A stretch of 11,588 bases of DNA from Methanoregula sp. (lineage in GTDB: Archaea > Halobacteriota > Methanomicrobia > Methanomicrobiales > Methanospirillaceae): NCBI GenBank assembly GCA_022710665.1, contig JAKLGN010000025.1, forward strand, positions 1 to 11,588, given 5' to 3'. Made by a program: the position numbers and the translations under genes. Numbering within the stretch: position 1 is the stretch's first letter; the number at the start of each line of letters is the position of its first letter. Of the stretch, positions 1 to 6,000 are shown piece after piece. The notes beneath the pieces are model-generated. The model was not told the origin of the DNA. It saw only the letters and a program-made list of their open reading frames with translations, and made no database searches.

Positions 1-65
1 CACAATGACCAAAAGAACCTTAAATACGTGGCAAAAATCCGTATATCGACGGGCTTTCGACGGAA

Positions 66-80
66 ACCTTTTATATAATC
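66..80 (+). promoter_or_regulatory. TATA box of the small basic protein gene
   Basis: An AT-rich archaeal TATA element (CTTTTATATAATC, about 68-80) lies 51-63 bases before the ATG at 131. Initiation about 25 bases downstream would fall near position 100 and give a 5' leader of about 30 nt. A weaker CTTAAATA stretch lies at about 20-27. The strength of the element suggests good expression, but the start site is inferred. Confidence 0.65.
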
Positions 81-99
81 AGGCGGTAATTCTCATTAT

Positions 100-120
100 C
101 AAAACCCCATTGAGGTTTTG
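100..120. repeat. 21-bp dyad in the leader of the small basic protein gene
   Basis: CAAAACC (100-106) and GGTTTTG (114-120) are perfect inverted arms. The 7-base centre is also nearly palindromic, with only 107/113 mismatched. The dyad starts at the predicted transcription start and its right arm ends at the first base of the ribosome binding site GAGGTG (120-125). It could be an operator for a DNA-binding protein or an RNA hairpin touching the ribosome site. Its function is inferred from position only. Confidence 0.5.
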
Positions 121-130
121 AGGTGTTTAA

Positions 131-346
131 ATGGGAACCAAAATCGGAAAAGAAAAGATCCAGCGCGAAAAGGGCTACCTCTACTTTATCGGCAAAGATG
201 GATATGTCTGGGCAGCCCCGATGAAGCACAACAAGACCGGCAAGAAGAAGAAAGTCGGTGCTGAAAAGATTGCCAAGGAAAAGGGCTTCATGTATTACAT
301 TGGCAAAGACGGATTCGTCGCAAAAGCCAAGATGAAGAACGCATAA
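131..346 (+). CDS. Small lysine-rich protein with two internal repeats, function unknown
   Basis: This 71-residue protein is not one I can assign to a named family. It is a tandem duplication: residues 4-32 and 41-69 align without gaps and match at 18 of 29 positions. Each repeat carries the core E-K-I-x-x-E-K-G-aromatic-x-Y-x-I-G-K-D-G-aromatic-V, joined by a lysine-rich linker (residues 33-40). With 19 Lys/Arg against 6 Asp/Glu it is strongly basic, so nucleic-acid binding is possible but not shown. There is no signal peptide, membrane segment or cysteine. The start is supported by the ribosome site GAGGTG five bases upstream and by a strong TATA box. The gene stands alone, and the next plus-strand gene is over 4 kb away. 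The promoter, ribosome site and protein-level repeat conservation argue that it is real. Confidence 0.8.
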   Translation: MGTKIGKEKIQREKGYLYFIGKDGYVWAAPMKHNKTGKKKKVGAEKIAKEKGFMYYIGKDGFVAKAKMKNA

Positions 347-367
347 CCTCACGTTTTCCTTTTGCAC

Positions 368-446
368 GCAGTCCATCCGCCGTCCGGAACAATCCGGCCG
401 GAGGGACTGCACAATATTTTCCCCTGCGGGGGAGTTTCTCGTTTTT
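368..446 (+). terminator. Probable terminator region after the small basic protein gene
   Basis: Two hairpins follow the stop codon. The first has arms GCAGTCC (368-374) and GGACTGC (404-410) around a GC-rich loop. The second is a compact CCCC-TGC-GGGG (421-431), followed by a T-rich stretch with TTTTT at 442-446. Archaeal termination depends mainly on T-runs, so the second element is the better candidate. The remaining bases to 459 hold nothing else I can identify. Confidence 0.45.
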
Positions 447-459
447 GTGACAATAGAAT

Positions 460-1228
460 TCAACGGATCGCCTGCATATCCCGGCGTATCCGTCTCCGCA
501 TGTACCATTCTGCCACCAGCCCGATTGCATGATAGATCGGGTTGACCGGTACATCGAGATAGAATCGTCTTCCCTTCTCAAGCCATCCCTTCTCGGTCCA
601 GTATCTGTGATCCGCAGGGCCGGATCGCCCAGCTCATTGGGAGAGGCCCTCCCTATGTGAAACCCGATTACATCAAAGAGTTGCGGACGTGCCCGCGCCC
701 CTCTTTGGAGTGCGGCAAGGAAATCTGGGCAGCCTTCTCTGACTTCTTCTCGTTATCATTCTCTGCGTACGGCGGCAGAGGGCCGAACGTTGCATGGGAT
801 CGTATCCCTGCCCGGGCAACCAGGTTCAGGTACCTGAGGACGTCGCCGGTTCCTGCAAACCCGGCCGTTGCGAGGAGCAGGGCTTTCTTTTGGAAGAAGC
901 GGGGGCGGTGGAAGATGTACCCGTGGCGGTCGATGAAGAGCTTCATCAGCCAGGAGACCTGGAAGCCATATACCGGCGTGGCAAAAATAACGCCATCTGC
1001 TTCCATCATCTCCTGCTCAATGGGTGATGCCCCGTCTTTGAGGGGACAGGACTCCTCACCATTCCCGAAGCACAGGCAGCACCCAAGGCAGTCTTCCAGG
1101 TGCGCTTTTCAAAGCATCACGTATTCCCACGCAACCGGTGCCTTTTTCTGCAGGATCTTTCGGATTTGCTCCGCTGCAAGGCAGGTATTCCCCTTGCGGG
1201 GGCTGCCCATGAGGACGAGAACCTTCAT
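460..1228 (-). pseudogene. Decayed iron-sulfur flavoprotein / flavodoxin-family NAD(P)H oxidoreductase
   Basis: Read from ATG 1228, the frame begins MKVLVLMGSPRKGNT, the FMN-phosphate-binding start of the NADPH-dependent FMN reductase/flavodoxin superfamily. An in-frame TGA stands at codon 40 (1109-1111). After it comes a Cys cluster spaced C-x2-C-x2-C-x7-C (codons 47, 50, 53, 61), the compact 4Fe-4S motif of Isf-type iron-sulfur flavoproteins, then ADGVIFATPVYGFQVS and an IDR helix. The frame is lost at about 724-740, after which the next frame gives LFDVIGFHIGRAS, and again at about 608-615, after which DHRYWTEKGWLEKG leads to a basic C-terminus ending at TGA 460-462. Both shifts equal loss of one base. 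Repaired, the protein would have about 256 residues. A ribosome site (AGGTGG) and a TATA-like TTTTAAA remain upstream. Sequencing error at three sites is a less likely explanation. Confidence 0.8.
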
Positions 1229-1250
1229 GGATACCACCTGGGGCCCCCTC

Positions 1251-1261
1251 GTTTAAAATCG
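1251..1261 (-). promoter_or_regulatory. TATA-like element of the flavoprotein pseudogene
   Basis: On the minus strand GATTTTAAACG is centred about 27 bases before the pseudogene ATG at 1228, the usual archaeal TATA distance for a very short leader. Between here and the tRNA genes (1262-1463) I see only short palindromes (CGGGATCCCG at 1283-1292, CCTGTACAGG near 1430) and no supported gene. Confidence 0.35.
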
Positions 1262-1463
1262 CTTGCGGTCTTTGGCTGATGCCGGGATCCCGAATGCACC
1301 AAAAGGAATTACCAGGGAAAATTCCGGCATGAAAAAACCAGAATGCGAATCCGGTATGGATTGCGTTGACGATACTGAGCCATTATTCTGGCGAGCATGA
1401 CTTCGATATCCATCCCCGCGTCCTGTACAGGAACCATCGAACGGGACCTGCATTCCAACAAGC

Positions 1464-1469
1464 AAAAAA
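1464..1469 (-). terminator. T-run terminator of the tRNA pair
   Basis: Six consecutive T residues on the minus strand begin five bases after the 3' end of the tRNA-Val gene. This is the typical oligo-T termination signal of archaeal RNA polymerase. Confidence 0.5.
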
Positions 1470-1473
1470 CAGA

Positions 1474-1547
1474 TGGGCCCGTCGTGATTCGAACACGAGA
1501 TCTTCGCCGTGTGAAGGCGACGTCATAGCCAGCTAGACCACGAGCCC
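1474..1547 (-). tRNA. tRNA-Val (anticodon CAC)
   Basis: The minus strand folds into a full cloverleaf. The acceptor stem is GGGCTCG with CGGGCCC (one G-T pair), the anticodon stem TCGCC/GGCGA encloses the loop TTCACAC, and the T arm is TCGTG-TTCGAAT-CACGA. Anticodon CAC reads valine GTG codons. The discriminator base is A, and CCA is not encoded, so it must be added by the CCA-adding enzyme. There is no intron. The gene starts 3 nt after the tRNA-Gly gene and is surely co-transcribed with it. Confidence 0.95.
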
Positions 1548-1550
1548 TCA

Positions 1551-1621
1551 TGCATCGACCGGGAATCGAACCCGGGCTATAGGCTTGGAAGGCCTAAGTC
1601 ATACCTCTAGACCATCGATGC
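1551..1621 (-). tRNA. tRNA-Gly (anticodon TCC)
   Basis: The minus strand folds into a cloverleaf. The acceptor stem is GCATCGA with TCGATGC, the anticodon stem TAGGC/GCCTA encloses CTTCCAA, and the T arm is CCGGG-TTCGATT-CCCGG. Anticodon TCC reads glycine GGA/GGG codons. The discriminator is A, CCA is not encoded and no intron is present. It is the promoter-proximal gene of a two-tRNA transcript, with tRNA-Val only 3 nt downstream. Confidence 0.95.
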
Positions 1622-1649
1622 ACTATGCTCTACAAATTTGGGAGGGGGG

Positions 1650-1659
1650 AGTATTAAGT
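1650..1659 (-). promoter_or_regulatory. Candidate TATA element of the tRNA-Gly/tRNA-Val transcript
   Basis: On the minus strand ACTTAATACT lies about 33 bases before the 5' end of tRNA-Gly, so initiation a few bases upstream of the mature end is plausible. The rest of the stretch to the stop codon at 1823 holds nothing I can identify apart from an A/T-rich patch at about 1690-1700. Confidence 0.35.
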
Positions 1660-1822
1660 GTTACCGTAGCGGATTTTTCCGGCTCCGAGATTTTTTTAAC
1701 ATCCGGACGTATCCTGTCATGCATAATGTCAGCGCCGGCAATGGTGGACGCAACAACCATGAGATTTCTGCCTGCACAGCGCCAGAAAGATGATGAGCGT
1801 GACCAAAGCGACTGAATATCCT

Positions 1823-3223
1823 TCAGAGATATTCATCACGTTTTCGCTTGATGGGTGTATCCTTTTTCCAGAGGGTAATATCGCGAGCCCGGTTGAAGTA
1901 GAATTTCGATTCTTCCGCTTTTCCCATCTCTTTAAAACAGATCCCGAGGTGATTCCATGCACCTGCATTGTTGGGCATCTGGTTCACTACCATCCTGAAT
2001 GTCTGGATTGCAGAATCGAGATATTTATTGCTCATATTCATTACCCCGATTATTTCCAGGGTTTCCCCGAGGTTAAAAAGGAGTTCGGTGTTATCCGGTT
2101 CTAGTTCTATTGCCCGCAGCAATGACTTGAGTGCATTTGCATGGTCCCCCATCTCACGGAAACAGGTGCCCCGGTCGTTCCAGACATAGGCAAGATTGTT
2201 GTCGATCGCAAGGGCTTTGTCAAACGCAGCGATTGCTTCGGGATATTTTCTCTCCTTCAGGTAGAGGATGACCCCTTCTTTATAGTGTGCCAGGGCCTTG
2301 CCGAGGATCCTGTCTAATAAACCCGTTGCGGGTGTTCTTGCCTCCGTTGATCCCATATCCCCGGGCGGGGCGGCTTCATCCGGCACCGAATCGGGGATAA
2401 CAACGTCCTTGAAGGTAGCCGTTACATCGCGGACCGTTCCAACCGAAGCGATGAAATAACCCTGACTGTCATACACCGGCATAGCCTTCATCCAGAGCGT
2501 CCACTCGGCCCCGTCTTTTTTTATCCCCCTGATTACCGCAATCACGGGACCTTTATGAACCCTGCTGACCAGCATGTACTTCTGCCGTTTTATCTCTTCA
2601 TCGGTGTCAAATACCAGGTTCACCAGCATTTTTTTCCGCTTTCCAAAGAACGGCTCGGCATAGCTGTTATCACTTTTTCCCATCATCACACTTGCAGGAA
2701 CACCTGTCAGGTGCTGCAGAGAATCGTTCCAGGCAACCACCTTACCGTCCCGGTCAATGGCAAAAGACGGGTCTGAAGAAAAACTGATCATATCTGCGAT
2801 AATCTTCTGGGTTGTTCCGAGTGTTCTTCCCATGGAACCCCTTTCCATTGCTATTTTCACCATTGCGGTCATCGTATGGAACAGGTTGCGGTTGTCACCC
2901 TCCTTTTTTAACAAAAGGTTTGCACCATTGTTCAGTGCCTCGATCGCCGCATATTCCCCGTTGATATCCGTGCAGATGATGATTGGAGTAAAATCTCCCT
3001 TGTTTCTTGTGATTTTCAAAAATTCTATCCCATTGATCTCCGGCATATCAAAATCAACGATGATAACATCGAATGTTCTGTCATGAAGGATTGTGAAGGC
3101 CTCTTTTGCCGATTGTGCTGTCTGCAGGATCATCTCACGAGACTGTTCAGACATCAGCCTGATCGTTCCCAGCAATGACGCGTCGTCGTCGATCAGAAGT
3201 ACCGCGGGGGGCTTAGCATTCAT
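1823..3223 (-). CDS. Response-regulator receiver - PAS - TPR signalling protein
   Basis: This is a 466-residue soluble signalling protein. Residues 5-125 form a receiver domain with the acidic patch D12-D14, phospho-acceptor D57 (in VDFDMP), T85 and K106, so it looks competent for phosphorylation. A PAS domain spans about 140-272 (FAIDRDGKVVAWN at its start, ending in a VGTVRDVT strand). After a Pro/Glu-rich linker, at least three TPR repeats cover about 313-455. No histidine kinase, DNA-binding, GGDEF or methylesterase domain is seen, so output is probably protein-protein contact through the TPRs. A longer in-frame start exists at 3355, but ATG 3223 is preferred. It places the receiver at the N-terminus, and a TATA box about 30 bases upstream predicts a leaderless mRNA, consistent with the lack of a ribosome site. 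No partner kinase lies in the window. Confidence 0.85.
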   Translation of the reverse strand: MNAKPPAVLLIDDDASLLGTIRLMSEQSREMILQTAQSAKEAFTILHDRTFDVIIVDFDMPEINGIEFLKITRNKGDFTPIIICTDINGEYAAIEALNNGANLLLKKEGDNRNLFHTMTAMVKIAMERGSMGRTLGTTQKIIADMISFSSDPSFAIDRDGKVVAWNDSLQHLTGVPASVMMGKSDNSYAEPFFGKRKKMLVNLVFDTDEEIKRQKYMLVSRVHKGPVIAVIRGIKKDGAEWTLWMKAMPVYDSQGYFIASVGTVRDVTATFKDVVIPDSVPDEAAPPGDMGSTEARTPATGLLDRILGKALAHYKEGVILYLKERKYPEAIAAFDKALAIDNNLAYVWNDRGTCFREMGDHANALKSLLRAIELEPDNTELLFNLGETLEIIGVMNMSNKYLDSAIQTFRMVVNQMPNNAGAWNHLGICFKEMGKAEESKFYFNRARDITLWKKDTPIKRKRDEYL

Positions 3224-3247
3224 TCTATATTCTGACTTAGTGTCAAA

Positions 3248-3259
3248 CGATATAATATC
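3248..3259 (-). promoter_or_regulatory. TATA box of the receiver-PAS-TPR gene
   Basis: GATATTATATC on the minus strand is centred about 30 bases upstream of ATG 3223. The predicted transcript starts almost at the start codon (leaderless), which also argues against the longer start at 3355 because that codon lies upstream of this promoter. The stretch 3260-3411 holds no other feature I can support. Confidence 0.55.
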
Positions 3260-3411
3260 AGCGATTGATTTCTGTCGGATTGAAAGAGAAAATTCCGTCT
3301 CTGCATTCCTGGTTTTCTTCGTGAATTGTGTCCCCCCAATCCGCACAATCGGCAACGATTGCAGCAGCAGGAAACAGTGAATGGTATTGAAAAGGATTGG
3401 AGATCTGCGAT

Positions 3412-3418
3412 AAAAAAA
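3412..3418 (-). terminator. T-run terminator of htpX
   Basis: Seven consecutive T residues on the minus strand begin five bases after the htpX stop codon. They would separate htpX transcription from the downstream signalling gene. Confidence 0.45.
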
Positions 3419-3423
3419 TGGAT

Positions 3424-4308
3424 TTAGTAGCCTCTTAATTCAGTCTCAACCTTCTCAAGATTTGCAATCCTCTTCTCAAGCGGCGGGTGGGTGGAAAGGA
3501 GTTCCATAATGGCATTTCCCGAGAGTGCCGGGATGATGAAGAACGCGTTTGCCCCCTCGACCTTTGCCTTTGCTTGCGGAGGAACAAGTTCCATCCTCCC
3601 GCTGATCTTGTTCAGTGCAGAGATGAGTGCCCGGGGGTTCCTTGTGATCAATGCGCTGCCCCGGTCTGCAGCAAACTCACGGTACCGGGAAAGTGCGAGG
3701 ATCAACAGGGTACTGATGACATACACAATGATTGAAACAATCCAGACAACAATCCAGCTGCCCCCTTCCCGGTTATTGCGCCCGCCCAGAAGAGCGGAAA
3801 AGAAAAAGTTCTGCATGATCATCGATGCGATCATGGCGATAAAACTGGCCAGAGTCATAGTCAGGATATCGCGGTTTTTCACATGGGAAAGCTCATGGGC
3901 AAGCACTGCTTCGAGTTCGTCACGGGACAGGAGGCGCATGATCGAGTCGGTGCACGCAACGACGGCATGCTTGGGGCTTCTGCCGGTGGCAAAAGCATTC
4001 GGCACCGGGCTCTGCATAATTGCAAGTTTCGGCATCGGGAGGTTGGCTTCCCGAGAGAGCTTCTCTACCATCTGATAGAGTTGCGGCTGCTCATCCGCTT
4101 CCACAATCTTAGCGCCGGTGCTCCAGAGCACCATTTTGTCGGAAAAGAAGTACTGGAACAAACCCATCCCGACTGCCAGCAGGACAATGACCCACGTCCC
4201 CACCCCGAATGAAAAAAGGATTGTCATAAACACAAGGTAGAGCAGTAATAACAGCAGGCCGGTGAACCAGACCCTTGTTGTAAGACCCCAGTCACGTTTC
4301 CATTCCAT
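3424..4308 (-). CDS. htpX: HtpX-type membrane zinc metalloprotease (M48B)
   Basis: This protein of 294 residues has the usual length of the HtpX family, membrane proteases that clear damaged membrane proteins. The N-terminus has two membrane helices (about 13-34 and 36-54). The catalytic motif HELSH at 138-142 supplies two zinc-binding His and the catalytic Glu 139, and E211 in REFAADRGSA is the expected third zinc ligand. Two further hydrophobic segments (about 150-173 and 184-206) lie between them. The C-terminus has the conserved STHPPLEKRIANLE block. All catalytic residues are present. The ATG at 4308 has no clear ribosome site, but a TATA-like element about 30 bases upstream suggests a leaderless mRNA. 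It is transcribed divergently from the DUF1917 gene, with 176 nt between them. Confidence 0.93.
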   Translation of the reverse strand: MEWKRDWGLTTRVWFTGLLLLLLYLVFMTILFSFGVGTWVIVLLAVGMGLFQYFFSDKMVLWSTGAKIVEADEQPQLYQMVEKLSREANLPMPKLAIMQSPVPNAFATGRSPKHAVVACTDSIMRLLSRDELEAVLAHELSHVKNRDILTMTLASFIAMIASMIMQNFFFSALLGGRNNREGGSWIVVWIVSIIVYVISTLLILALSRYREFAADRGSALITRNPRALISALNKISGRMELVPPQAKAKVEGANAFFIIPALSGNAIMELLSTHPPLEKRIANLEKVETELRGY

Positions 4309-4333
4309 AATTGTTACATGTTTATACCCTCCC

Positions 4334-4341
4334 CTCTTAAA
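4334..4341 (-). promoter_or_regulatory. Candidate TATA element of htpX
   Basis: TTTAAGAG on the minus strand is about 30 bases before the htpX ATG. A second TATAAA sequence at about 4321-4326 is only about 15 bases from the ATG, too close to be the main element unless translation starts further downstream. Confidence 0.35.
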
Positions 4342-4447
4342 CCAATCGACAGGAGCGCTTACCGGCCGGGCTTTTGTGGCCGTTTATGGTTCAGAGATCT
4401 TTTTCCTCCCTTCTGGAATGACATACGGACCAAATCGCGGCATCAAT

Positions 4448-4480
4448 CCAAAACTATTTTGTTACCAACATCGTTTTTGG
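4448..4480. repeat. Nested inverted repeat ahead of the DUF1917 gene
   Basis: Outer arms CCAAAA (4448-4453) and TTTTGG (4475-4480) enclose inner arms TGTT (4460-4463) and AACA (4467-4470) around ACC. The two centres differ by about one base. The repeat ends four bases before the ATG at 4485 and covers the place where a leaderless promoter would lie (the best TATA-like stretch is CTATTTTG at about 4454-4461). It may be an operator; this is inferred from symmetry and position only. Confidence 0.4.
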
Positions 4481-4484
4481 TATA

Positions 4485-5135
4485 ATGGCTGAAGTCGATC
4501 CTGAAGCACTGACGGATGTGGCATACGGTATCTTCGAGCATCTTCTGAACCGTGAACTTCAGGCAAGGGAAAAGTACCTCTATGCCCTGGTGGAATGCGG
4601 TACTGACTTCAAGGCAGAGCTGACCGCAATCTTTGAACGATTCAAGGAAGAATACCCGCAGCTTGCTGATGCGATGCTGGCCCGGTTCTCCAGTGTCGAT
4701 ACGATTTACCGGATGCTTCGCGAGGGAGAGGGAGTGATCCCGTCAAAAACAACCCAGATGTACTGGATTGTGCTGGATGCTCCGGGCAGTGCACCGGAAG
4801 CGATCGAGGACGAGAATGCCGGCAAATGGCTCCTGTTCCAGGAGCCGGATCAGGTCGATTCATCCTGGAAAAAAATACGGGATGCGACTGTTGCCAGAGA
4901 ACTGGGAATATCAGCAAAAGTCAGTACCGCCAAACCCAATCCTGATTCCCGCGACAACCGCAAGGTCATCTATGTCTACACAAAAGACTGGGCTGATGAG
5001 ACCGACGTGATGCGGGTGAGGACGAGACTCCGTGAGCTGGGCTTTGTTGATCGCATCGGGTACAAACGCAATCTCGAAACATTTGCCGGCGAATATGCCA
5101 AGAAAGGCAAGCGCGTTACCTATTATGCGGCGTGA
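4485..5135 (+). CDS. DUF1917 / Bles03-like protein (annotated in archaea as putative phosphothreonine lyase domain protein)
   Basis: This is a 216-residue soluble protein. Residues 1-85 are largely helical and acidic. From about 92 the sequence matches the style of the DUF1917 (UPF0696, Bles03) family: YWIVLDAP at 93-100, then GKWLLF (113-118), W128, the block ELGISAKVST (139-148), VIYVYTKDW (161-169) and a closing GYKRNLETFAGEY (192-204). Human Bles03 has an eIF4E-like fold. Archaeal members are often labelled putative phosphothreonine lyase, but no activity is established that I know of. No membrane segment or signal peptide is seen. The ATG lacks a clear ribosome site, so the mRNA may be leaderless. 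The gene is monocistronic, divergent from htpX and ends before a strong terminator. Family membership is recalled, not searched. Confidence 0.75.
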   Translation: MAEVDPEALTDVAYGIFEHLLNRELQAREKYLYALVECGTDFKAELTAIFERFKEEYPQLADAMLARFSSVDTIYRMLREGEGVIPSKTTQMYWIVLDAPGSAPEAIEDENAGKWLLFQEPDQVDSSWKKIRDATVARELGISAKVSTAKPNPDSRDNRKVIYVYTKDWADETDVMRVRTRLRELGFVDRIGYKRNLETFAGEYAKKGKRVTYYAA

Positions 5136-5154
5136 TATGGCTTCTTTCAAGCTT

Positions 5155-5196
5155 GATCCTTTGACTGAAATCAGGATCTGGCTTTTTTAATAAGCC
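5155..5196. terminator. Bidirectional terminator between the convergent DUF1917 and rpl40e genes
   Basis: Hairpin arms GATCCT (5155-5160) and AGGATC (5173-5178) are followed by TTTTTT (5183-5188), a good plus-strand terminator. An overlapping hairpin GGCTT (5180-5184) with AAGCC (5192-5196) can form on either strand and sits at the point where the two convergent transcripts meet. Confidence 0.6.
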
Positions 5197-5208
5197 GTGA
5201 TAATTGCA

Positions 5209-5230
5209 AAAAAAAGGACGATATAAAAAA
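5209..5230 (-). terminator. T-run terminator of the ribosomal-protein/Kae1 transcript
   Basis: On the minus strand two oligo-T tracts (six T at 5225-5230 and eight T at 5209-5216) directly follow the rpl40e stop codon. This is the expected archaeal termination signal for the end of the long minus-strand gene run. Confidence 0.55.
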
Positions 5231-5232
5231 GA

Positions 5233-5379
5233 TTACGCTTTTCTTTCCTTGTTCTTGGGGCGCAGGTTCTGGTAGCCGCACTTGCGGCAGGTTGTTGCGC
5301 GGATTGCATTGCGTGCGTTACAGTGCATGCATACCTTTACATTGAGTAGCCGGGCTTCGGCTTCTGGGAACTTTGCCAT
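5233..5379 (-). CDS. rpl40e: Large-subunit ribosomal protein L40e
   Basis: This is a 48-residue zinc-ribbon protein of the large ribosomal subunit. In eukaryotes the homologue is made as a ubiquitin fusion, whereas the archaeal form, as here, stands alone. Two CxxC pairs, C17/C20 and C31/C34, form the zinc site. The sequence is rich in Arg and Lys, ending in KNKERKA. The start ATG (5377-5379) has a good ribosome site (GGAGTG about eight bases upstream). Length is normal for the archaeal protein. It lies 45 nt downstream of the XTP/dITP pyrophosphatase gene on the same strand and is the last gene of the run before two T-tracts. Confidence 0.93.
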   Translation of the reverse strand: MAKFPEAEARLLNVKVCMHCNARNAIRATTCRKCGYQNLRPKNKERKA

Positions 5380-5424
5380 AATGAATCACTCCTGTCTGCC
5401 CTTATAACAAAGCTGTAAGACATA

Positions 5425-6000
5425 TTAACCATTTGCGTGTTTTGGATTTTTTTCATCCCGCTGCGCAATAAACCAGTCATGAAAGGAGGAGAGTGCCCGG
5501 GCACGGTGGGAGACCCTGCCCTTCTCTTCCAGGGAATGCTCGGCAAGGGTCTTTTTACCCAGTTCAAAGATTGGATCGTATCCGAACCCTCCGAGCCCGC
5601 GGGGACAGAGACCGATTGTCCCCTCCAGCGTGCCCGTAAAGACCCGGATGCCGTGTTCATCAGCATAGGCAATCACGGTAATGAACCGGGCTTTGCGATC
5701 ATCCTTATCCTCCATCAGTTTCAGGATACCCTCGTTGCCAATGGAATCCAGGACATATGCCGCATAGGGGCCGGGAAAACCATGCAATGCATCGATGAAA
5801 AAACCGGTGTCATCAATGATAAGCGGAATATGCAGCAGGCCGTACGCGTACCGGGCTTTCCCGTACGCAATCTCTGCAATATCAAGGGACCGGCTCTCCG
5901 GAACCTCGAGATCAATGTGGTCGATCTCAAGAGATCCATGGAAAAACGCCTTTACTTCCGCAGCCTTGCCCGCATTGCTGGTGACCATGGTGATCTTCAC
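5425..6000 (-). CDS. rdgB: XTP/dITP pyrophosphatase (RdgB/HAM1/Ntpase family)
   Basis: This enzyme of 191 residues hydrolyses dITP, ITP and XTP to the monophosphates plus pyrophosphate and so keeps deaminated purines out of DNA and RNA. Visible motifs are TSNAGKAAE (7-15, phosphate binding), IDDTGFFIDAL (62-72, with the acidic pair D63/D64), GGFGYDPIF (137-145) and SHRARAL (164-170). Length is standard. The start is GTG at 6000. Its GTGA overlaps the TGA stop of the upstream kae1-bud32 gene by 4 nt (5997-6000), which implies coupled translation. An ATG 12 bases further in would remove strand 1 ahead of the substrate loop and is less likely. The lysine-rich, asparagine-containing tail (183-191) is probably flexible. 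Confidence 0.95.
   Translation of the reverse strand: MKITMVTSNAGKAAEVKAFFHGSLEIDHIDLEVPESRSLDIAEIAYGKARYAYGLLHIPLIIDDTGFFIDALHGFPGPYAAYVLDSIGNEGILKLMEDKDDRKARFITVIAYADEHGIRVFTGTLEGTIGLCPRGLGGFGYDPIFELGKKTLAEHSLEEKGRVSHRARALSSFHDWFIAQRDEKNPKHANG

Noticed and set aside
46..63. Short direct repeat TCGACGG (46-52 and 57-63)
   Set aside because: Two copies of seven bases upstream of the first TATA box are too short to call a repeat element without further copies.
1109..1111. In-frame TGA of the flavoprotein gene as a selenocysteine codon
   Set aside because: The position is not at one of the motif cysteines, two further frameshifts show decay, and archaeal selenocysteine systems are not known in Methanomicrobiales. 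No SECIS-like element was apparent, though none was computed.
657..1256. 199-codon plus-strand open frame beginning MKPDYIKEL
   Set aside because: It is the antisense of the flavoprotein pseudogene, whose minus-strand translation shows clear flavodoxin and iron-sulfur motifs. The plus-strand product has no recognisable motif and is rich in Arg, Ser and Pro, as expected of a shadow frame.
1790..1816. Possible C/D box RNA (ATGATGA followed by CTGA)
   Set aside because: The spacing between the boxes is only about 15 bases and there is no second D'/C' pair or flanking stem, so the match is likely to be chance.
3224..3355. In-frame 44-residue N-terminal extension of the receiver-PAS-TPR protein
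   Set aside because: It lies upstream of the canonical receiver start, has no ribosome site, and the best TATA box (3248-3259) is downstream of its start codon.
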